A stretch of 53,340 bases of DNA, taken from assembly GCA_004321905.1 (NCBI GenBank), contig SCQF01000045.1:1-53340 (forward strand), read 5' to 3'. Shown piece after piece: positions 8,306 through 16,564 of the stretch; position 1 is the first letter of the stretch, and every line of letters starts with the position of its first letter. Position numbers and translations under genes: made by a program. Source of the stretch: Verrucomicrobiota bacterium (GTDB lineage Bacteria; Verrucomicrobiota; Kiritimatiellia; CAIQIC01). Under the pieces are notes generated by a model, which did no database searches, was not told where the DNA came from, and saw only the letters and a program-made list of their open reading frames with translations.

Positions 8306-9106
8306 ATGCGCCGCCACCCGTTAGCTTGGGCCGATGTCGCCCTCGTAGAAGCCAGTCCCGCGCTGGTTTTCTCACCGCCGCACTCATCCCCCATCACTCA
8401 CCATTCATTCCTTTCTTTTTCACCTGTCGTCGCCTATCTCAAGCAGCCGACGCTGGTGGATTTCCCCGGTCGTCTCGCCGCTATTTTCTTCCTGAGTGGC
8501 TGTAATTTTCGCTGCGGCTACTGCCACAACGCCGCGCTGCTCGCCGCGCACCGCGATGGACTGCCGTGGGAGCGCATCGAACACGCCGCCACCCATTTCC
8601 GCAAGCACTGGGCCGATGGCGTCGTCATCACCGGCGGCGAGCCGACCCTCGCGCCGGAATTGCCGGAACTCATCCACCGCCTCAAGCGCCACGGCTTCGC
8701 GATCAAGCTCGACACCAACGGTTCGCGGCCCGATGTCCTCGCCGCCGTGCTGCCGGAAGTGGACTACGTCGCGCTCGACATCAAGTGCAGCCCAGCCACC
8801 TATCCGCGCCTGACCGGCTTTGCCGAGGTCGGCCGCGTCGCGCAAAGCCTCGACCTGCTGCGCGCCTCGGCCCGCACCTACGAACTACGCACCACGTTGC
8901 TTGAGGCTTTCCATACCGACGATGACCTCCGCGAAGTCGGTCAGTGGATTGACGGCGCAAGCCGCCTCGTTTTGCAGCCGTTCCTGCCGCGCGAGGATTT
9001 GCCCGACCCCGCGTTGCGTCACGCGCCGCGCACCTCGCCGCAAAAATTGCGCGCGGCAGCAGAACTTCTTCGCCCGCACGTCCGCGAACTCATCTGCCGC
9101 GACTGA
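8306..9106 (+). CDS. nrdG: anaerobic ribonucleotide reductase activating radical SAM protein
   Basis: The radical SAM core is plain: QPTLVDFPGRLAAIFFLSGCNFRCGYCHN holds the CxxxCxxC cluster motif, and VVITGGEPTLAPELP is the SAM-binding GGE motif. This is the short activase family that loads the glycyl radical on NrdD. The 266-residue reading from ATG 8306 has some 35 extra residues before the usual start. That stretch is low-complexity and rich in CATCACTCA-like words seen in junk repeats, but no better in-frame start codon lies between it and the core. The start is therefore uncertain. There are 132 bases between this and the thioredoxin-like gene, with a GTGATGGAGTA-rich filler. Confidence 0.88.
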   Translation: MRRHPLAWADVALVEASPALVFSPPHSSPITHHSFLSFSPVVAYLKQPTLVDFPGRLAAIFFLSGCNFRCGYCHNAALLAAHRDGLPWERIEHAATHFRKHWADGVVITGGEPTLAPELPELIHRLKRHGFAIKLDTNGSRPDVLAAVLPEVDYVALDIKCSPATYPRLTGFAEVGRVAQSLDLLRASARTYELRTTLLEAFHTDDDLREVGQWIDGASRLVLQPFLPREDLPDPALRHAPRTSPQKLRAAAELLRPHVRELICRD

Positions 9107-9137
9107 TATCACTTCAGATATTATGAGGCATAAGTGT

Positions 9138-9200
9138 AGGTAGGGCGACGCCTCCGGCGGAGCCGCAGTATTCGGCTCACCCGGAGGGTTCGCCCTACCT
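9138..9200. repeat. GGTAGGGCGA palindrome, copy 1
   Basis: The outer arms AGGTAGGGCGA and TCGCCCTACCT enclose GCCTCCGGCGGAGCCGC, an inner hairpin. A diverged copy with the same order of words lies at 35400-35462, so this is a repeat family rather than a one-off terminator. Confidence 0.8.
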
Positions 9201-9238
9201 TTATACCGGTTGTCATTCGTACACGGTGCGGACGCACC

Positions 9239-9286
9239 TTTTCCAACGTTTGGAAAAAAGCGGAGGCCGTTTTCCAAGCTTCGGAA
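9239..9286. repeat. paired dyad, locus 3
   Basis: There are dyads at 9239-9257 (loop CGT) and 9270-9286 (loop GCT, right arm with one change), with starts 31 bp apart. It sits between two other palindromes. Confidence 0.85.
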
Positions 9287-9287
9287 C

Positions 9288-9350
9288 CGTGGTACAGGCA
9301 TCCAGCCTGTGACCCCGAGAAAAAGATATAGGCAAGATGCTTGTACCACG
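9288..9350. repeat. GTGGTACAGGCATC palindrome
   Basis: CGTGGTACAGGCATC pairs with GATGCTTGTACCACG, with an inner CAGGCATCCAGCCTG hairpin. No second copy is seen in the window. No gene overlaps it. Confidence 0.7.
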
Positions 9351-9474
9351 CATAGCGTTTTTCCCGTTGACCCACCTACAGCCAAGACATACGCTCAAGA
9401 CCATTGTGAGGAACAGGCGAAGGCATAACCCGAAATTGAAGTTCGCTCAATAATACTGTTCGGCTACGAATACC

Positions 9475-10074
9475 ATGAAAAGATACGCTAAACTCGCAGT
9501 AATCACAGCATCCTTGTATACCCTGCATTGGATTGGACGGGCGTTTTTCTTTCACTCCAAGATGGCTATTGCTGTGTCGGTTGTCTTGTCAGTGTTCTGC
9601 CCGGTGAGCGCATTCAATTTTCCACAGAACTGTTGGCTCGCGACACCATGGTTCTCTGAATTCATATTCATTGTATGCTTTATTATGTGGGCCATAGTTC
9701 TCCAAGCGCTCTGTACGCGGAAACGGTGGGGATACCTCCTCGCTGTTCTTTTACTCATCATCTGCGTCCACCTGTATCGGTCTTATTCACCTATCGATGG
9801 ATTTCAGGGACTGATTTGGAGAACGGTGACCGGAGAAGATACTCAGTATGCCGCAGGCTACACAGATCGAGGTTTTATCCAAGTCACAAACGGCATGTCA
9901 CGCGACCAAGCGCAAGGACTGCTCGGACCACCTTTGAATGTCTGGACAAACCAAGATAACTCGATCGGAGCGCGCTGGAGCAAGATCCCCAGTGACGGCA
10001 ACTACAGATGTCGCGCGTTACTTTTCACAAACAGTATTGTGACAGAAATACTCTCTGAGTTTTATGAGGACTGA
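9475..10074 (+). CDS. hypothetical membrane protein with BamE-like tail
   Basis: This 199-residue protein has about four hydrophobic segments in the first 115 residues (LAVITASLYTLHWIGRAFFF, AIAVSVVLSVFCPVSA, FIFIVCFIMWAIVLQALC, YLLAVLLLIICVHLY). A soluble tail follows in which FIQVTNGMSRDQAQGLLGPP resembles the SmpA/OmlA (BamE) core 'GMTREQVxxLLGxP'. Its base composition is clearly AT-richer than its neighbours and it stands alone between repeats, which suggests recent transfer. No strong ribosome binding site is seen. Function is unknown; an envelope role is only a guess from topology. Confidence 0.65.
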   Translation: MKRYAKLAVITASLYTLHWIGRAFFFHSKMAIAVSVVLSVFCPVSAFNFPQNCWLATPWFSEFIFIVCFIMWAIVLQALCTRKRWGYLLAVLLLIICVHLYRSYSPIDGFQGLIWRTVTGEDTQYAAGYTDRGFIQVTNGMSRDQAQGLLGPPLNVWTNQDNSIGARWSKIPSDGNYRCRALLFTNSIVTEILSEFYED

Positions 10075-10100
10075 AGAAGAAAGCCGAACCAGCACAGGGA

Positions 10101-10119
10101 TTTTCCAAGCTTTGGAAAA
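10101..10119. repeat. single dyad upstream of bioF, locus 4
   Basis: This is one complete dyad with loop GCT. Its right arm, TTGGAA at 10112-10117, stands 16 bases before the -10 of bioF and can act as the -35 hexamer. Confidence 0.85.
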
Positions 10120-10139
10120 ACGTCGAAACGTTTTACACT
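10112..10139 (+). promoter_or_regulatory. putative leaderless promoter of bioF, -35 supplied by the dyad repeat
   Basis: TTGGAA (10112-10117), a 16-base spacer and TACACT (10134-10139) are followed by only six bases before the GTG start. A transcript would begin at or next to the start codon. No ribosome binding site is present. The mutM gene has the same geometry. Confidence 0.5.
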
Positions 10140-10145
10140 CCCACC

Positions 10146-11276
10146 GTGAACCGCGAAGCTTGGATAGATGCTGAACTTGATGCGCTACGCGAAGCGCATC
10201 TTTTCCGTCGTGCCATCGCGCTGGATCGCGCGTTGTTGAATTTCTCCAGCAATGACTACCTCAATCTGGCGCATCATCCCGAAGTCATCGCCGCCGCCGA
10301 GCGCGCGTTGCGCGAATGTGGCGCAAGCGCCGGCGCATCGCGGCTTGTCAGCGGTACGCTGGCGCTACACGAAGAGCTGGAGGCGCGGCTGGCCAAGCTG
10401 AAGGGTTATCCCGCCGGGCTGGTGTTCGGCAGCGGCTATTTGACCAACCTCGGCGTACTGCCGGCGCTCGTCGGCCGCGGTGACGCGATCTTCGCGGATC
10501 GGCTGGCACACGCAAGTTTGATGGACGCCACGATGCTCTCCCGCGCCGAACTCCACCGCTTCCGGCATAACGACGCCGGACATCTGGAAGAACTACTCAA
10601 AAAACACGCCGGGGCCGGACGCAAACTCGTCGTCACCGAATCGGTGTTCAGTATGGATGGCGATCTCGCGCCGCTGCCGGACATTGCGACGGTCGCCGAG
10701 CGTCACGGCGCGTTGCTGTTGGTGGACGAGGCGCACGCGACCGGCGTATTCGGCCCCGGCGGTAGCGGCTTGATCCGCGAGCACAAGCTGGAGTCGGCGG
10801 TCAATATTTCGATGGGCACGCTGAGCAAGGCGCTCGGCGGCTATGGCGGATTTGTCGCCTGTTCGGAAAAACTGCGAGCGTTGCTAATCAACCGCGCCCG
10901 CGCGTTCATCTTCACCACCGCGCCGCCGCCGCCGGTGTTGGGCGCGGCGCTGGGCGCGCTGGACGTGCTTGAGAAAAATACCGGTTTGGGCGCTGAGCTG
11001 CTCCGGCGCGCCGCCTTGTTCCGGCAGCAATTGCAGGCCGCCGGCCTGGATACGATGCAATCGGCGAGCCAGATCATTCCGGTCTTCGTCGGTGATAACG
11101 CCCGGGCGTTGGCGTTGGCCGGACGGTTACGCGAGCAAGGCTTGCTGGTCGTCGCGATTCGTCCGCCGACCGTGCCGGAAGGCACGGCGCGTTTGCGGCT
11201 CTCCGTCACGCTGGCGCATTCCGAGGCGGATTTGGTCCGCTCCGCGAAAATTGTCAGCTCGGCCATTGTGCGCTAG
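10146..11276 (+). CDS. bioF: 8-amino-7-oxononanoate synthase
   Basis: This 376-residue PLP enzyme joins pimeloyl thioester and L-alanine in biotin synthesis. Seen: FSSNDYLNLA, the CGASAGASRLVSGT glycine/serine segment, VFGSGYLTNLG, VTESVFSMDGDLAPL, LLVDEAHATGVFG with the PLP-binding Asp, and STLSKALGG-type GTLSKALGGYGG with the Schiff-base Lys at residue 228. Length is normal. The start is a GTG giving MNREAWIDAEL; there is no Shine-Dalgarno, consistent with the leaderless promoter described. No other bio genes are near. The related enzyme 2-amino-3-ketobutyrate CoA ligase is the main alternative, but the sequence fits BioF better. Confidence 0.88.
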   Translation: MNREAWIDAELDALREAHLFRRAIALDRALLNFSSNDYLNLAHHPEVIAAAERALRECGASAGASRLVSGTLALHEELEARLAKLKGYPAGLVFGSGYLTNLGVLPALVGRGDAIFADRLAHASLMDATMLSRAELHRFRHNDAGHLEELLKKHAGAGRKLVVTESVFSMDGDLAPLPDIATVAERHGALLLVDEAHATGVFGPGGSGLIREHKLESAVNISMGTLSKALGGYGGFVACSEKLRALLINRARAFIFTTAPPPPVLGAALGALDVLEKNTGLGAELLRRAALFRQQLQAAGLDTMQSASQIIPVFVGDNARALALAGRLREQGLLVVAIRPPTVPEGTARLRLSVTLAHSEADLVRSAKIVSSAIVR

Positions 11277-11322
11277 AACCTTCCCATAACTGTGGGTGTG
11301 GTGGCCTGATCCAAGCCGTTGT

Positions 11323-11375
11323 GTAGATGCGGCCTCCGGCCGCATGAAGAAAAGCGACCGGAGGTCGCTTCTACG
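11323..11375. repeat. GTAGATGCGGCC/GGTCGCTTCTAC palindrome
   Basis: Two tandem hairpins, GATGCGGCCTCCGGCCGCAT and AAGCGACCGGAGGTCGCTT, are enclosed by GTAGA...TCTAC arms. The repeat lies between the convergent ends of bioF and the leftward membrane-protein gene, where it could end both transcripts. Confidence 0.7.
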
Positions 11376-11395
11376 TTCTGCGCCGCCGTCGTGGG

Positions 11396-12571
11396 CTAGA
11401 TGACGCCCAAGGTGTAGTGCAGAAGAAAAGCCACGCTGGAGATGCCCGCCAAGCACAAGACGGCATAGGCGGGATACCGACGGGCGGCGGTAAAACCCAA
11501 GTTCAACACCAGCAAGACGAAGAGGTCCTGAAATACGCGGCTGTAGTCGAGGTAGTAGTTAAGCAGAAAGAATTTTGCGCAGAGAAACATGGCGGCCAGC
11601 AGCAGCGCGACGGCGGCGGCGGGCCAGACGGCACGCACGGCGCGGAGCCGCCAGAGGTTTGCCAGTAGTGCACCGAGCACGGCGAGGAAGGAAAGGAAAA
11701 CCATCAGCTCAAACAGGTTTTTCCCGTTCAGCCCGCCGGCAACCACTTCTTGACCTTTTTCCAGCCACCCAACGCCGGGCAGTCCAAAAAGAATCTGTAC
11801 CACATTGCCGCCGGCACCCGCCGGGATATGTCGCAGCACATAAAAATTCCAGGCGATCGCCGGCAAGCCCGCCCACACGATCCAGCGCAACGAGCGCCAC
11901 TGGCGCGACACCGCTAACCCGCCCAGCATGGCCAACCAATAGAGCAGCATGACTTCGCGCGTGAGCGCGGCCAAGGCCAACGCGAGTGCGGCAAAGGCGG
12001 GGCGTTCTAGGCGTAGCGCGTACAGCGCGGCGACAAAGAGTGTGGTGCTCATCAGGTCGGTGGTGGTCAGCGCCAACACCTCCCAGATGCCGAGGACGCT
12101 GAGCACCAACAAGCCACCCCAGCCGCTGCCGCCGCCAATTTGCCACCAGCGCGCAACCAGCCAGACCAGCATGATGGCGGCGACGATATTGAGCAGTAGC
12201 ATCGCGTACGGAATCAAGCCGGGTTGTCCCAAACCCAACGCCCGGCCCAGCAGCGGGAAGAGGATGCGCCGGCAACGATATTGCGGATGGTCCAAGGTTT
12301 GGAGCGTGCCGGGATTACGCAAGGCGGGGTCCAAGGCCAAGGCGAGATAGTACTGACCGTCGTAACCGGCTTGGTTGGGAAAGACGAACACGTCGCGGTT
12401 TGCCAAGGCGGGCGGGCGCGGCCGATAATCGCCGATCCGAAAGAAACCCGTACTATTGCCGCGAAAGGCCCCGAACAGGATACCCGCCATCACCGCCAAC
12501 ACCACCACGGCGGCGACCAATACCACGCGCCGTGCCGTCTGGCGTGCCACGGACGACGCCACCGGAATCAC
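11396..12571 (-). CDS. multi-pass membrane protein, GT-C-like topology
   Basis: From the GTG at 12571 this is a 391-residue protein with about ten hydrophobic helices, starting with VVLVAAVVVLAVMAGILFG. An early loop reads GYDGQYYLALALDP, and an RRILFPLLGR motif follows. This pattern is seen in membrane proteins related to GT-C glycosyltransferases and to DUF2029-like families. The start is chosen because GTG overlaps the TGA of the upstream EIIA gene (sequence GTGA), which implies translational coupling; a longer reading from 12610 has no merit over this. Substrate and reaction are unknown. Lipid-linked sugar transfer at the cell membrane is plausible. Confidence 0.65.
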   Translation of the reverse strand: MIPVASSVARQTARRVVLVAAVVVLAVMAGILFGAFRGNSTGFFRIGDYRPRPPALANRDVFVFPNQAGYDGQYYLALALDPALRNPGTLQTLDHPQYRCRRILFPLLGRALGLGQPGLIPYAMLLLNIVAAIMLVWLVARWWQIGGGSGWGGLLVLSVLGIWEVLALTTTDLMSTTLFVAALYALRLERPAFAALALALAALTREVMLLYWLAMLGGLAVSRQWRSLRWIVWAGLPAIAWNFYVLRHIPAGAGGNVVQILFGLPGVGWLEKGQEVVAGGLNGKNLFELMVFLSFLAVLGALLANLWRLRAVRAVWPAAAVALLLAAMFLCAKFFLLNYYLDYSRVFQDLFVLLVLNLGFTAARRYPAYAVLCLAGISSVAFLLHYTLGVI

Positions 12572-13461
12572 TGGATCGTGGTTTTGGTGACCTTGACCAG
12601 TACCTTCCACAATTTCTCCGGCGTGGTCGCTTCCAGTAATTTCTTGCGGTTTTCTTCTTTCTCGAAAGTACGCGCAAGGCCCGAAAGCAACTTGAGATAG
12701 AAGGCACTCGCGGCGGTGGGAATGACCATGAAGAAAATGAGCTTGGTCAGACCCTTGGTCGGTCCGCCGAATTTGACGCCCTTCGGATGCAGGCCCAGCG
12801 CCAGCGTCAAACCACCGCCTTCGACGCCGCGCACGTGCGGAAAAGCGAGCCCGTTTTCGACCGCCGTGCTGACGATGGCTTCGCGCTTGAGCGCTTCCTC
12901 GAACAGCTTGTTACCGTCATCCACGAACCCCTCGTGTTCCATCTTCATGCACAGCTCGCGAATGATGTCATCGCGCTCGGTGGAGACGAGTTGCGGAATC
13001 ATCAGTTCTTGCGAGGAGAAACGCTCGATCCCGGCTTTGGGCGGCTCGCCGCGCTTGGCCGCGGGTTTGCGTACGCGGCGGGCAAAGGCTTCGCGATAAT
13101 AAATCATCCGACCGCAACTCGGACACTGATGCAGGTTGTCCGCGGCGTGCACCGTATGCACCAGACTGACCGGCAGCGACATGCCACAGGCGGTGCAAAT
13201 TCCGTTCGCAATCGGTACAATCGCGAGCGGCCCGCGCTCCTCGATACGCTTGAAGCGCAGCGCCACATCTTGCGGCAACGACTGGAACAGCGTTTGAATC
13301 GCCTGCTCCAGTTGTTCCAACCGCGCGCCCGGCATCGAAGCCACCTGTTGCGCGCGGGCAATCAGCAGCTCCTGAAGCTGAACGAGGTTGTTGATGATCT
13401 TGTGCGTCGAAGCCTTCTTGCCGTTATGATTCACGACGCCATTATTTTCGGCGGTTTCCAT
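12568..13461 (-). CDS. zinc-ribbon / PTS EIIA fusion protein
   Basis: This is a 297-residue protein with an unusual domain order. Residues about 20-70 form an amphipathic, probably coiled-coil segment (KIINNLVQLQELLIARAQQV, LEQLEQAIQTLFQ). Residues 89-116 hold a four-Cys zinc ribbon, C89-x2-C92 and C113-x2-C116. Residues about 150-297 are a PTS EIIA domain of the fructose/nitrogen type, with the phosphorylatable His209 in LAFPHVRGVEGG. The N-terminal pair resembles DUF164-type zinc ribbon proteins. No EIIB or EIIC gene is nearby, so the role is probably regulatory, as for PtsN. It is coupled to the downstream membrane-protein gene. A second, stand-alone EIIA (ptsN) is at 41.2 kb. Confidence 0.85.
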   Translation of the reverse strand: METAENNGVVNHNGKKASTHKIINNLVQLQELLIARAQQVASMPGARLEQLEQAIQTLFQSLPQDVALRFKRIEERGPLAIVPIANGICTACGMSLPVSLVHTVHAADNLHQCPSCGRMIYYREAFARRVRKPAAKRGEPPKAGIERFSSQELMIPQLVSTERDDIIRELCMKMEHEGFVDDGNKLFEEALKREAIVSTAVENGLAFPHVRGVEGGGLTLALGLHPKGVKFGGPTKGLTKLIFFMVIPTAASAFYLKLLSGLARTFEKEENRKKLLEATTPEKLWKVLVKVTKTTIQ

Positions 13462-13559
13462 TTTCTGTTCTCCGTAAAGATTGCTGGGGACAAATCCGCC
13501 AGCGCAGGCGCTCGTTATAGCACCCCGACCCTAGATTGCAATCTCCATCCCGGCACGGG

Positions 13560-13610
13560 TTTCCCAAGGGTTGGAAAAATGACTCGTTCCGTTTTCCAAG
13601 CCTTGGAAAA
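13560..13610. repeat. paired dyad, locus 5
   Basis: There are dyads at 13560-13578 (loop GGG) and 13592-13610 (loop GCC), with starts 32 bp apart. The second is part of a longer perfect palindrome CGTTTTCCAAG-C-CTTGGAAAACG. It lies just after the stop of the Spy-like gene. Confidence 0.9.
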
Positions 13611-13618
13611 CGGGCCGT

Positions 13619-14161
13619 TTAATCTTTGGCGGGCAATTGCGGCCTCTGCGGCGGCATGATGTCCGTGGTGTTTTGGGGTTCGTCGTCGGTGCTGTCGTGC
13701 AAATGTTTGGCCATCACCTCGTGGATTTTCATCAGCGGTTCTTTGCCGAGCCGCTGCCGTGCTTCGATCCAGAACTGGAGCCGTGCGCGCACCAAAGCGG
13801 CATCCGCGAGAATGGCGCGTTCGGCGCTTTTTCGGATCGTATTTTCGTCGGGTGGTTCTTGATTCATCGCGCGATCGAGTTCCTCGCGCGCGTCCTGCGC
13901 AGCACCACGCCCTTTGGTCAACTCGTCGTGATGGTGCGCCTCGATGGATCGAAGTTCGCGGATTTGTTCCTCGGTGAGGCCGACTTGTTTATGCGCGCCG
14001 ACGATAGCCCTGGCGGGGTCGAAATCCAAATAGAGGCTCCGCGTGGGACGACCGGCTTGTTTCCAGCTTTTTTTCCCGCCACCGTTGCCGGACTTGGCGT
14101 CCACGCACAAGGCAATGATGCCGATGAGCACCAAACCGATAAATAAAGTACGTTTTTTCAT
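13619..14161 (-). CDS. Spy/CpxP-like periplasmic protein
   Basis: This 180-residue protein starts MKKRTLFIGLVLIGIIALCVDAKS, a signal peptide or membrane anchor. The mature part is helical and charged. It carries VGLTEEQIRELRSIEAHHHDEL and a later helix ILADAALVRARLQFWIEARQRL, the layout of the Spy/CpxP/ZraP heavy-metal-sensor family (LTxxQ motif, long helices). The start has GAGGAAG just upstream; the longer reading from 14206 is not needed. It is leftward with its neighbours. A chaperone or metal-related envelope role is inferred from the family. Confidence 0.65.
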   Translation of the reverse strand: MKKRTLFIGLVLIGIIALCVDAKSGNGGGKKSWKQAGRPTRSLYLDFDPARAIVGAHKQVGLTEEQIRELRSIEAHHHDELTKGRGAAQDAREELDRAMNQEPPDENTIRKSAERAILADAALVRARLQFWIEARQRLGKEPLMKIHEVMAKHLHDSTDDEPQNTTDIMPPQRPQLPAKD

Positions 14162-14212
14162 AGGCTTCCTCGTTTCAGCCATACCCAACCACACAACGCA
14201 CGGCACACAGAA

Positions 14213-15049
14213 TTATTTTGGCGCCGCCCCCAACGTCTGATCCACAAACTCGCGCAAGACCTGCCGATATTCGTCAGACCACGTGCCGTCATTATGACCA
14301 CCGCCGAGTGTGACGAAGCGCTTCGGCGGCGCGGCGGCCTCAAAAAGCTGGCGGCTCATGGCGTAGGGCACCATTTCGTCCTCGGCACTGTGGGCGATCA
14401 GCTTGGGCACGGCGAGGTGGTGTACCTTGGCACGCACGTCGTAGCGCGCGGCGCAGAGCAGATGCAATGGTAGCAGCGGATATAGTTGCTGCGCCATATC
14501 CGGCACGGAGGTGAAGGCGCTTTCGAGGATCAAACCGCGCACCGGCTTGTCGTGCGCCAGTTGTGCGGCCACGGCGGCACCGAGCGACTGGCCGTGGACA
14601 AGGATCGGCGGCTGTTCCGCGTTGCCATATTGGGCGCGCACAAATTCATAGGCGGCCCGGGCGTCGCGGTAGAGGCCGCGTTCACTCGGCCAGCCGTGGC
14701 TGCGACCATAACCGCGATAGTCGAACAGAAAAACGTTCAAGCCCAAGCGGTGCAGATCGGCGGCCAAGTCCACGCGATGGCCCAGATTGCCGGCGTTGCC
14801 GTGGCAGTGGATGATGGTTCCGCGCGCCTGCGGATGCGGTACCCACCAACCGCTGAGTTGTACGCCGTCTTCTGTGACCAGCGTGATGTCTTCGAATGCC
14901 AAGCCGAGCACCGCTGGAGTGCATTCGACATTCACGCGCGGAAAATAGAGGCTTTTCCACTCAAACAGGCGCAGCAGGCCATAGAGCAACAGCAACACGC
15001 CTACGGCTTGGGCTACACGCGCCCAGAAGGATGGCATAGAAGGAAACAT
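14213..15049 (-). CDS. membrane-anchored alpha/beta hydrolase (BEM46/ABHD13-like)
   Basis: This 278-residue protein has an N-terminal helix (VAQAVGVLLLLYGLLRLF) that anchors it. The hydrolase core shows GTIIHCHGNAGN as the oxyanion HGN motif and the nucleophile elbow GQSLG with Ser155. Asp224 (HSAEDEMVP) and His252 (GGGHND) complete the triad. The pattern matches BEM46-like serine hydrolases. Its start lies four bases after the M24 peptidase stop, so the two are probably cotranscribed. The substrate is unknown. Confidence 0.82.
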   Translation of the reverse strand: MFPSMPSFWARVAQAVGVLLLLYGLLRLFEWKSLYFPRVNVECTPAVLGLAFEDITLVTEDGVQLSGWWVPHPQARGTIIHCHGNAGNLGHRVDLAADLHRLGLNVFLFDYRGYGRSHGWPSERGLYRDARAAYEFVRAQYGNAEQPPILVHGQSLGAAVAAQLAHDKPVRGLILESAFTSVPDMAQQLYPLLPLHLLCAARYDVRAKVHHLAVPKLIAHSAEDEMVPYAMSRQLFEAAAPPKRFVTLGGGHNDGTWSDEYRQVLREFVDQTLGAAPK

Positions 15050-15053
15050 GTTC

Positions 15054-16178
15054 TCAGATTTCCCACGGTACGCGACACACCGCCAAGGGCCGCCAGCCGG
15101 TGGTCGTCACGGCCACAGTGTCTTCAAAGCGCACGCCGCCGATTTGTGGATCGTAAAGGCCTGGCTCAACCGTGACAACGTGGCCCGCGCGCAACCGCCC
15201 GGTGGATCGTCCGCCCAGCGACGGCGCTTCGTGAATTTCCAACCCCACACCGTGACCCAGCCCGTGAATAAAGCCACACGCCACACCTTCGCGAAACTCC
15301 GTTTTGAAACCACGGCTGTCGAAAAATTCAACGACCTTTTTGTGGGGCGTGGCCAGCGCCGCACCCGCGCGCACAGTCTGGAGCGCCAGCTGCTGGGCGT
15401 CGTGTACGGCTTGCATCATGCGGCGCAACGCGTCAGGTGCGCGGCCTTTGACCAACGTGCGCGTGATGTCGCCAAAATAGCCGGAGTATCTATTAGAGGG
15501 AAAAACATCGAGGATGATCGGGGTGCCGGCACGAATAGGCCCGTGGCCGCGTTCATGCGGATTGGCCGAGGCTGGTCCACTGGCCACAATCGTATCGCCG
15601 GGATTGCCGTTGTGACGCAGCAATTCGATTTCGATCACCACACGCAAGTCTTCCGAGGTAAGTTTTCGTCCGCGATAACGCACATAACCAGCGCGATCCA
15701 TCGTGCAGCGGCGGAGGTGTTGCGCGGCCGCTTGAATGGCAGCGGCAGCGGCGCGTTGTGAGCGAGCAATCTCAGCAATTTCTTTTTCGCTTTTAATGAC
15801 GCGCTGCGGATAAGTGCCACCTTTTAGCACCAGCACGCGGATACCTTTTTTTTCCAGGCGCCGCACGATGGCGATTGGAAACATTGCGGATACGCGCACC
15901 GCGCGTCGCCCCGCAAGCTTCAACAAGCCATAGGCGCAGCCGCTCAGGCGGTGTTGTTCCGTCTTTGAAATTGGCAAATCCTTGGCCAACAGAACGCGAC
16001 AATGAGGTGCACATTCCACGGCTCGTCCGTATTCCAGCAATGTGACGAGTAATATCTGGTGCGCACCATCATCCAAAAACAGAAACGGATCCGGTGCCGT
16101 AAAGCCTGTGGCATAGCGCACATCCGCCGCATCTGTAGCACCACCCAGCAGCAACATTGGAGCTGTTAACTCTTGCAT
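15054..16178 (-). CDS. M24 family Xaa-Pro aminopeptidase-like protein
   Basis: The C-terminal pita-bread domain has the five metal ligands of aminopeptidase P: Asp in IILDVFPS, Asp in FGDITRT, His in GLGHGVGLEIH, Glu in VTVEPGLY, and Glu in RFEDTVAV. The N-terminal domain (LLGGATDAADVRYATGF) fits the family. From ATG 16178 the protein is 374 residues and the codon is preceded by GAGGTGA. A longer reading from GTG 16247 adds a Lys-rich tail (about 23 residues) and has no binding site upstream, so I prefer the shorter start. It is the last leftward gene before the putative origin and is probably in one unit with the hydrolase. Confidence 0.85.
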   Translation of the reverse strand: MQELTAPMLLLGGATDAADVRYATGFTAPDPFLFLDDGAHQILLVTLLEYGRAVECAPHCRVLLAKDLPISKTEQHRLSGCAYGLLKLAGRRAVRVSAMFPIAIVRRLEKKGIRVLVLKGGTYPQRVIKSEKEIAEIARSQRAAAAAIQAAAQHLRRCTMDRAGYVRYRGRKLTSEDLRVVIEIELLRHNGNPGDTIVASGPASANPHERGHGPIRAGTPIILDVFPSNRYSGYFGDITRTLVKGRAPDALRRMMQAVHDAQQLALQTVRAGAALATPHKKVVEFFDSRGFKTEFREGVACGFIHGLGHGVGLEIHEAPSLGGRSTGRLRAGHVVTVEPGLYDPQIGGVRFEDTVAVTTTGWRPLAVCRVPWEI

Positions 16179-16247
16179 TTCACCTCGCGCAACCTTTTGT
16201 TTGATGTTTGGTTTTGCCTGTTTTTTGGCTTTTTTTTCATAAGCCAC

Positions 16248-16564
16248 TTGTCAGCATGGGAATCATTACGTCACGCTCACGATGTTCACAAGAAATAAAC
16301 AGTCGCTTCCACATGTGGTAGATGAAGCCCTTCCATGCACCACGGCTTGTGGTAAATCATTTTTCAAAAAAAAATATTTTCTTTTAGCTTGTGAGGATAG
16401 GCGCAGGTCGCTATCTAAGCTGCTGTGGTTTTGGGGGCGGTTGAACACCACGGTGTTGATAAGTTGTTGATAACCGCTTGCTTGGTTTTGTCATTTTGCG
16501 AGGCGTGGATGAGACTGTGGCTCATCCCAATAGTAATTTTCGGCGACTTTTTGGGGATTTTATC
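16248..16564. other. putative oriC, left part (upstream of dnaA)
   Basis: Gene direction switches here from leftward (11.4-16.2 kb) to rightward (dnaA onward). The region holds an A/T tract (about 16363-16387) suited to unwinding and two close sites TGTTGATAA (16454-16462 and 16465-16473). Their complement TTATCAACA is one base off the DnaA box TTATCCACA. Two weaker TGTGGTA-type sites are nearby. With the dnaA-dnaN gap it would form a bipartite origin. Confidence 0.55.

Larger units (their letters stand above)
9107..9474. other. intergenic region packed with palindromic repeats
   Basis: No gene is seen. The stretch is made of three repeat units placed end to end: a GGTAGGGCGA palindrome (9138-9200), a dyad pair (9239-9286) and a GTGGTACAGGCATC palindrome (9288-9350). 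About 120 bases of AT-richer DNA precede the next gene. Confidence 0.8.
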
